Positions 59,184 through 64,000 of a stretch of DNA of 64,000 nt are shown here, piece after piece. The translations under genes and the position numbers were made by a program. The stretch comes from an uncultured Eubacteriales bacterium (GTDB lineage Bacteria; Bacillota; Clostridia; Oscillospirales; Acutalibacteraceae): NCBI GenBank assembly GCA_900540235.1, contig UQEY01000001.1, positions 1 through 64,000 on the forward strand. The letters are read 5' to 3'. Under the pieces are notes generated by a model, which was given only the letters and a program-made list of their open reading frames with translations, was not told the origin of the DNA and searched no databases. Position 1 is the first letter of the stretch, and the number at the start of each line of letters is the position of its first letter.

Positions 59184-59984
59184 TTAATCTTTTTGAAGAA
59201 GCATACGGTCATTGTCAAAATCTTTCATTTCTCTTTCACGATAAAGTTTTAACAAATCTGATACTTCCATTTCTTTTCTTGTGTCACTGTCAAGGTCAAT
59301 GATAATTTCACCGGAGTCCATCATAATTGTCCTTGTGCCGGTAACGAGTGCCTGTGACATATTGTGAGTAATCATCATTGTTGTAATGTTATTTTCTTTA
59401 ACAATATCGTTTGTGATTTTCATTACTTTGTCAGCGGTAACAGGGTCAAGCGCTGCAGTGTGTTCATCAAGGAGCAAAAGCTTAGGCGTAACTATTGTGC
59501 ACATCAAAAGGGTTACAACCTGCCTTTGTCCGCCGGAAAGAAGACCGATTTTCGTTTTCATCCTGTCCTCAAGACCCATATCAAATCTTGCGAGGTGTTC
59601 CTGAAAATATACTCTTTTTTTCTTGCCGACTGCTTGTGAAAAAAAGCTTGAACCGGCACGGGAGTAGGCGAGCGCAAGGTTTTCTTCAATAGTCATATTT
59701 GGAGCTGTGCCTTTCATAGGGTCTTGAAAGACTCTGCCGATAAGCCTTGCTCTTTTGTGTTCAGGCATAAATGAAATATCTTTATCATCAAGAATAATCT
59801 TGCCTTTATCCTGTTCAAATGTGCCGCAAATAAGATTGAAAAGTGTTGACTTACCTGCGCCGTTTGAACCGACTATTGTCACAAATTCGCCGTCATTAAG
59901 CGTAAGGTTAATGTTGCTTAACGCTTTGTGCTCATTTACCGTATCTTTAGCAAAAGTTTTGGAGACATTTTTAATTTCAAGCAT
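59184..59984 (-). CDS. ABC transporter ATPase (TrpZ-like)
   Basis: A 266-residue cytoplasmic ATPase. Walker A is GSNGAGKST, the signature LLSGGQRQVV and Walker B LLLLDEHTAALDP; His after the Asp-Glu pair is usual in this family. It powers the importer formed with the permease and binding protein upstream. Its start overlaps the end of the permease gene by 8 bases. Confidence 0.9.
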   Translation of the reverse strand: MLEIKNVSKTFAKDTVNEHKALSNINLTLNDGEFVTIVGSNGAGKSTLFNLICGTFEQDKGKIILDDKDISFMPEHKRARLIGRVFQDPMKGTAPNMTIEENLALAYSRAGSSFFSQAVGKKKRVYFQEHLARFDMGLEDRMKTKIGLLSGGQRQVVTLLMCTIVTPKLLLLDEHTAALDPVTADKVMKITNDIVKENNITTMMITHNMSQALVTGTRTIMMDSGEIIIDLDSDTRKEMEVSDLLKLYREREMKDFDNDRMLLQKD

Positions 59985-60891
59985 TTTTCTTTGCCTCCTT
60001 TTTAGCTTTTGTATTTTGAATTCTGTGCTTTAATTCAGGCACAACAAGGGTGACTGCAACAATTATTGCGCAGGTGAGTTTCATAAGGTTTTCGCTGTTT
60101 TTGCCAAAAAGTGAAACATCAATAACAAATGCAACAATAATTTTATAAATTACAGAGCCGACAACTGCACTGACTAAACCGAGCGCAACATTTCTCTTGC
60201 CGAATATTGCTTCACCTATAATTACTGCCGCAAGACCGTAAATAAGCGTTCCGTTTGCAAAACTTTGGTCGCTCAAACCGAGATAATGCGATATAAGTGC
60301 ACCTGAAAGAGCAATAAGTCCGTTAGCAAGAGCTAAGCCGAAAATAAGCGAAAAGTCAACATTAATTGACGATGCCCTAACCATATCAGGGTTGTCACCT
60401 GTGGCACGAATACATAAGCCGAGGTGAGTTCTGAAAAAGATAATAAGAAGAATTAAAACGACAATGCAAACAACCGCACCGATAATAAGACCCGCAATCT
60501 TTTTATCTGCACCGGTAATGTCAAATCTTCTGAAAAATCTTGTAAATACCGAATTGTCGTTGAAATTTAGATTTGATGAACCCCTGACCATAAGGTTGAC
60601 CGAGTAAAGGCCGCTCATAGTGATTATGCCTGCCAAAACAGGATGTACTTTTAGCTTCGTTTGAAGCAAACCTGTTATAACGCCTGCAAGCACACCGGCT
60701 AAGAAGGCAAAAACGAAGCTTAAAAAGCTAAGTCCTTTACTTGCAACGACTGCCGCAACAGCCGAGCCAAAGCCGAATGAACCCTCAGTAGTAAGGTCGG
60801 GTATGTCAAGTATTCTAAGTGAAATGTAAATACCGAGAGCAAGAAGTCCGTAAAGGAAACCCTCCTCGATAGCTGTAAAATAGACTTGCAT
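59977..60891 (-). CDS. ABC transporter permease (TrpY-like)
   Basis: A 304-residue membrane permease of the BPD_transp_2 class with about eight helices. The ATPase-contact loop is GLCIRATGDNPDMVRASSINV (about residues 173-193). It is the single permease of the system and probably works as a homodimer. Start and stop overlap or adjoin its neighbours in the operon (35 bases after the binding-protein gene, 8-base overlap with the ATPase gene). Confidence 0.9.
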   Translation of the reverse strand: MQVYFTAIEEGFLYGLLALGIYISLRILDIPDLTTEGSFGFGSAVAAVVASKGLSFLSFVFAFLAGVLAGVITGLLQTKLKVHPVLAGIITMSGLYSVNLMVRGSSNLNFNDNSVFTRFFRRFDITGADKKIAGLIIGAVVCIVVLILLIIFFRTHLGLCIRATGDNPDMVRASSINVDFSLIFGLALANGLIALSGALISHYLGLSDQSFANGTLIYGLAAVIIGEAIFGKRNVALGLVSAVVGSVIYKIIVAFVIDVSLFGKNSENLMKLTCAIIVAVTLVVPELKHRIQNTKAKKEAKKNA

Positions 60892-60926
60892 AAAGTTAAT
60901 GTCCTCAATAATAGTTTGTAATGTTT

Positions 60927-61940
60927 TTATTCGTTAACTACCTGAATTTCATAGCCGATTGTATCTTTGTCAGGAGTTTCAAGACCGAGCGACTTAGCAA
61001 CGCCGGCGTTGAATGTGCAGTAGTCAATTCCGACAACTTCAGACGGAATGTCGCTTACCGATTTGCCTTTCATATATTCAAGGCACTTGTCGGCGGTTTT
61101 AGCACCGATACCCTTATCATCAATAGCAAGGGTAGCAAGGCAACCGCTGTTAACTGTGGTTGCGGATGAGCAGTAGGTAGGTATTTTAGCTTCCTCGCAA
61201 ACCTGAGCAAGAGCGCTTACACCGTCCTGAACAATAGCGTCATTAGGAACGAAGATTACATCACAGCCGTTTGAAATAAGTGTTTCTGTAGCCGATTTAA
61301 CATCTGCAGATGTTTCAACTGTAGTTGAATCGTATTTGATACCCTTTGAATCAAGATACTTTTGAGCAGAAGTTACTGTGTCAACAGCGTTAACCTGAGA
61401 TGTTGAATAAACAAAACCCCATTTTTTAACATCAGGAGTGATTTTGTAACCCATTTCAATAATGTCGGAAACAGGAATGGCGTTTGATGTACCGGTTGCA
61501 TTTTTGTCAGGTTTTGCCATATCTGTAATTACTTTTGCTTCAACAGGAGCTGAAACTGCACAGAAAAAGCAAGGTGTGTCCGAAGCAAGGTTTACAAGAG
61601 TTTGAGTACAAGCAGTACCGATAGTAAATATTGCGTCATATGTTCCGTCGTCCATTGAACTTACAATAGTAGTAAGTGTGGTAGCGTCGCCCTGAGCGTC
61701 TTTGTAATCAAAACTTGCACTTTCATATCCGTTTTGCTTCATTTCGTCAATAATACCGTCTTTCATATCAACGAAAGCACCGTTAGCGCCGTTTTGAACT
61801 ACAATACCGAATTTGGCTGTTTTTGAATTGTCGCTTGTTTTGTTGTCCTCACCCTCTGTTTTTGAGCAACCGGCAAAGCAGGCAGCCGCAATAACGATTG
61901 CAAACAAAACGCAAGCAATTCTTTTAACTGTTTTTTTCAT
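60927..61940 (-). CDS. ABC transporter substrate-binding lipoprotein (TrpX-like, ABC_sub_bind)
   Basis: A 337-residue binding protein of the ABC_sub_bind (DUF534) family. The signal peptide has a lipobox FAGC with Cys25, followed by a short polar linker and the fold KFGIVVQNGANGAFVDMKDGI. Relatives such as TrpX of streptococci carry tryptophan or tyrosine. I start at the ATG at 61940, since residues read from 61955 precede a good signal peptide. It follows the dehydrogenase gene closely, so all four genes form an operon. The ligand is unknown. Confidence 0.85.
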   Translation of the reverse strand: MKKTVKRIACVLFAIVIAAACFAGCSKTEGEDNKTSDNSKTAKFGIVVQNGANGAFVDMKDGIIDEMKQNGYESASFDYKDAQGDATTLTTIVSSMDDGTYDAIFTIGTACTQTLVNLASDTPCFFCAVSAPVEAKVITDMAKPDKNATGTSNAIPVSDIIEMGYKITPDVKKWGFVYSTSQVNAVDTVTSAQKYLDSKGIKYDSTTVETSADVKSATETLISNGCDVIFVPNDAIVQDGVSALAQVCEEAKIPTYCSSATTVNSGCLATLAIDDKGIGAKTADKCLEYMKGKSVSDIPSEVVGIDYCTFNAGVAKSLGLETPDKDTIGYEIQVVNE

Positions 61941-61955
61941 ATGAATACCTCTCAT

Positions 61956-63050
61956 TTATTTATTGTTTTTATTATATTCTTCAAGCTTTTTAAAAGCTTC
62001 AAATACCATATCATTTGTGATTTCGTATGGGTTGTGGTCAATGTCTTTCATAGCGCAAACCATAGGCACGAGTCTGTCTAAATCATTTTCGTTCATTTCA
62101 ATATCTGCAAGGCAGGTCGGAAGTGAAATTGACTTGTTAAATTCAAACATAGTTTTAAACATTTCCTCGTTCCTGTCAACAAGCAAAAGAATAAGCACAC
62201 CGTAGCCTACAACTTCACCGTGAAGATGCCTTTGCTCAATGTGAGGATAAGAAGTAAGCGCATAAAATACTGCGTGAGCAAGTCCGGTGTTGTAGTCAAT
62301 TATATGCTCTGCCGTTAAAAGGATAGACGCAATACCCGTTGTAACAATAATGGCAAGCAAAGCCTGTTCAACTTCAAAACTTGCAGTGCCCGATTTAAAA
62401 TCATCAAGTGCTTTCTTTCCGTATTTTAGCAGGGGAGTAAGGCACATTTTACTTGCAGTAACACCGAGTGCGTGGTAGTGAACCAAATCTTCGCCCCTCG
62501 AACTCATTTCAGATTCAAAATATTTTGCGTATGTATCGCCGATACCTGCCCACATAAATTTAGCCGGTGATTTTGCAATAACCGGAGTGTAAATAAAGCA
62601 GTGCCTTGGAGGAGCGGTAAAGAAAAACGGCTCTTTAAAACTGCCGTCATCGTTATACATAATTGATACAGCAGTAGTACCTGCACAGTTAGAAGCAATG
62701 GTAGGAAATGTAAAGATATCCTTTTTAGTCCTAAAAGCAAGTGCTTTTGCCGTGTCAAGCGCTTTACCGCCGCCTATTGCGAAAATGATATCGGCGTTTT
62801 TTACAAGTTCGTTTCCTTCAAGCTTTTTAACATTTGCGTATGTAGCATCGCCGCCGTACCATAAAAAGCCTAAAATTTCAAGTTCACTGCCTTTGCAAGT
62901 ATCAATAATCAAATTTTTAATCTTGCTTATAGCAGTTTTACCGCCTATGCAAATCGCTTTTTTCCCAAACGGTAAACAAATTTCGTTTATTTTTTCATAA
63001 ACATTATTGCCGATTGAATAGCTCGGCAATGATATAGAATAGTTTTCCAA
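61956..63050 (-). CDS. Iron-containing (glycerol-type) alcohol dehydrogenase
   Basis: A 364-residue NAD-dependent dehydrogenase of the glycerol-dehydrogenase branch. It has an N-terminal NAD fold with GGGKALDTAK (about 93-102) and an iron-binding domain with metal ligands in HYHALG and in EQRHLHGEVVGYGV around residue 265. It begins with TTG at 63050, with AGGAAG upstream; no ATG lies in a better position. It is the first gene of a four-gene unit with an ABC importer, so the importer may bring in its substrate or a related compound. Glycerol itself is only one possibility. Confidence 0.85.
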   Translation of the reverse strand: MENYSISLPSYSIGNNVYEKINEICLPFGKKAICIGGKTAISKIKNLIIDTCKGSELEILGFLWYGGDATYANVKKLEGNELVKNADIIFAIGGGKALDTAKALAFRTKKDIFTFPTIASNCAGTTAVSIMYNDDGSFKEPFFFTAPPRHCFIYTPVIAKSPAKFMWAGIGDTYAKYFESEMSSRGEDLVHYHALGVTASKMCLTPLLKYGKKALDDFKSGTASFEVEQALLAIIVTTGIASILLTAEHIIDYNTGLAHAVFYALTSYPHIEQRHLHGEVVGYGVLILLLVDRNEEMFKTMFEFNKSISLPTCLADIEMNENDLDRLVPMVCAMKDIDHNPYEITNDMVFEAFKKLEEYNKNNK

Positions 63051-63082
63051 AATATCTACTTCCTATATATAAAAGATAAATA

Positions 63083-63111
63083 ATTATAACATTATATAAT
63101 GCTAATGTCAA
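63083..63111 (-). promoter_or_regulatory. Promoter of the dehydrogenase-ABC operon
   Basis: On the minus strand TTGACA (63111-63106) and TATAAT (63088-63083) have a 17-base spacer: a consensus promoter. A second TTGACA lies ten bases further upstream. Confidence 0.85.
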
Positions 63112-63187
63112 TTATGTCAAAACCTGCTTTGCATTATTATTTAAAATTTTGAAAAAATAATACGGAATGTGTAGGGTGGTGATAAAA

Positions 63188-64000
63188 TTGAACAGTAGAT
63201 TTAAAGCACTTGTTATGAGCGTTATTTTCTTTTTTTGCATATTTACTTCTCTCGGTTTTACGATTTGCAGTGTTAGGGTGCTTAACGAAAACGGCGAAAC
63301 GGTAAAAAGTTATTATTCAACAGCCGATATTACAACTGCTTTGAGCCGAGCATTTGACTATACAAGCAAAAATGCAAACAAAAACAATATTTTAACCGTA
63401 AAAATTTCCAAGGGAACATATAATGTCAAATCAACTGTTCATCTTTCAAGCTATACGGTTGTTGATTTAAACTATTCTGTTATTAAAAATGCAAATTTTA
63501 AGCGAGGAAATATTTTTAAATCTCCTGAAGATAAAATTTATCCAAAGTATTCTTCGTTAACGCAATGCTCAATAATCAACGGTACTTTGGATGGTAATTA
63601 TAATCGTAATCGCTCTTGCATTTTGCGTCTTTGCCATTCAAATAACATAAAAATATATAATGTAACTTTTCTTAATAATTATTTTTCCCACCATGCTGAA
63701 CTTGCCGCCTGTCAAAATGTTACTTTTTTTAATTGTACTTTTAACGGTCAGGTTTCTGACCTTAATATAAGTTCTTCCGAAGCAATTCAAATCGATATTC
63801 TTGACAGAATTCACTTTTATGGTTTCACTTCTTACGATAATACTATGAACGATAATATAACTATCGAAAAGTGCACATTTAAAAATGTTTACAGAGGCGT
63901 CGGTACTCATAATTATTTTAAAGATATGTACCAAACAAATATTACGATAATCGATTGCACCTTTCAAAATATAACCGACTGCGCAATATCTGCCGTCAAT
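63188..64000 (+). CDS. Secreted right-handed beta-helix protein (partial, cut by window end)
   Basis: An open frame of 271 codons runs to the window edge. It starts with TTG at 63188, with GGGTGGTG upstream. A signal peptide or membrane anchor (about residues 7-29, ALVMSVIFFFCIFTSLGFTI) is followed by a pectate-lyase-like beta-helix. N-rich strand repeats recur, such as NNIKIYNVTFLNNYF, CQNVTFFNCTFNG, NITIEKCTFKNVYRG and NITIIDCTFQNI. Cys-Thr-Phe recurs at the same position in successive rungs. It probably acts on or binds polysaccharide outside the cell. The enzyme class is unknown. Confidence 0.75.
   Translation, partial: MNSRFKALVMSVIFFFCIFTSLGFTICSVRVLNENGETVKSYYSTADITTALSRAFDYTSKNANKNNILTVKISKGTYNVKSTVHLSSYTVVDLNYSVIKNANFKRGNIFKSPEDKIYPKYSSLTQCSIINGTLDGNYNRNRSCILRLCHSNNIKIYNVTFLNNYFSHHAELAACQNVTFFNCTFNGQVSDLNISSSEAIQIDILDRIHFYGFTSYDNTMNDNITIEKCTFKNVYRGVGTHNYFKDMYQTNITIIDCTFQNITDCAISAVN

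Noticed and set aside
63638..63967. 109-codon ORF on the minus strand near the window end
   Set aside because: It is antisense to the beta-helix gene, which has a signal peptide, ribosome site and repeat structure; the minus ORF has none.

Overview
The window is a continuous stretch of chromosome from an AT-rich, gene-dense, low-GC Gram-positive bacterium. It is most likely a gut Clostridia member near Ruminococcaceae/Oscillospirales; that placement is inference. Support comes from the dcw cluster layout with a PASTA-domain PBP, a MurE with the meso-DAP motif DNPR, a T-box in front of pheST, an IreB-type protein, frequent TTG/GTG starts, GPH sugar symporters, a GH38 mannosidase and the kinds of small palindromic intergenic repeats seen in gut Firmicutes. 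No phage, CRISPR array or intact mobile element is present.

Layout. 1-6.6 kb: a DUF523 gene with a small membrane protein, then xpt and a four-gene BMP-family nucleoside ABC transporter, which together look like purine salvage. 6.7-10.1 kb: a DXS-like transketolase behind a SoxR/MerR-type promoter, and a convergent GPH symporter. 10.2-24.5 kb: the division and cell-wall cluster mraZ-rsmH-ftsL-pbp-murE-murF-mraY-ftsW-murG-murA-ftsQ-ftsZ, which lacks murD, murC, murB and ftsA. 24.6-32.3 kb: carbohydrate genes (GH38 mannosidase, glycerate kinase, second GPH symporter), YaiI and a histidine phosphatase. 32.3-35.9 kb: ferrous iron uptake (feoA-feoA-feoB and a Cys-rich partner missed by a simple ORF search) with a DtxR-type repressor and five copies of a GTTAG-N6-CTAAC operator. 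35.9-41.5 kb: assorted genes (YjjG-like phosphatase, FliB-like protein, PAP2 phosphatase, CDF exporter, SDR protein, metallophosphoesterase).

41.5-47.5 kb: a tightly coupled cassette of three unknown small proteins, then ymfF/ymfH peptidase homologues, lgt, folD, the cinA C-terminal domain and tRNA-Thr(CGT). Just behind the tRNA lie broken integrase and hydrolase genes, the scar of an old integration. 48-55.3 kb: GNAT and PfkB genes, a LytTR/GHKL two-component pair, a short transcription unit carrying a 5S-rRNA-like segment, two Nudix genes with flanking repeats, an AGCS amino-acid symporter, and ireB with an unknown partner. 55.3-59.2 kb: T-box plus pheST. 59.2-63.1 kb: a minus-strand operon of an iron-type alcohol dehydrogenase and a TrpXYZ-like ABC transporter. 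63.2 kb to the end: a secreted beta-helix protein cut by the window edge.

Most gene content is ordinary. The items most worth a second look are the 5S-like short RNA unit, the MerR-type promoter on the transketolase, the feo operator array, the three-gene ATG/GTG/TTG cassette and the DnaA-box-like cluster after ftsZ. All identifications rest on reading the sequence and on family knowledge; no database search was run.
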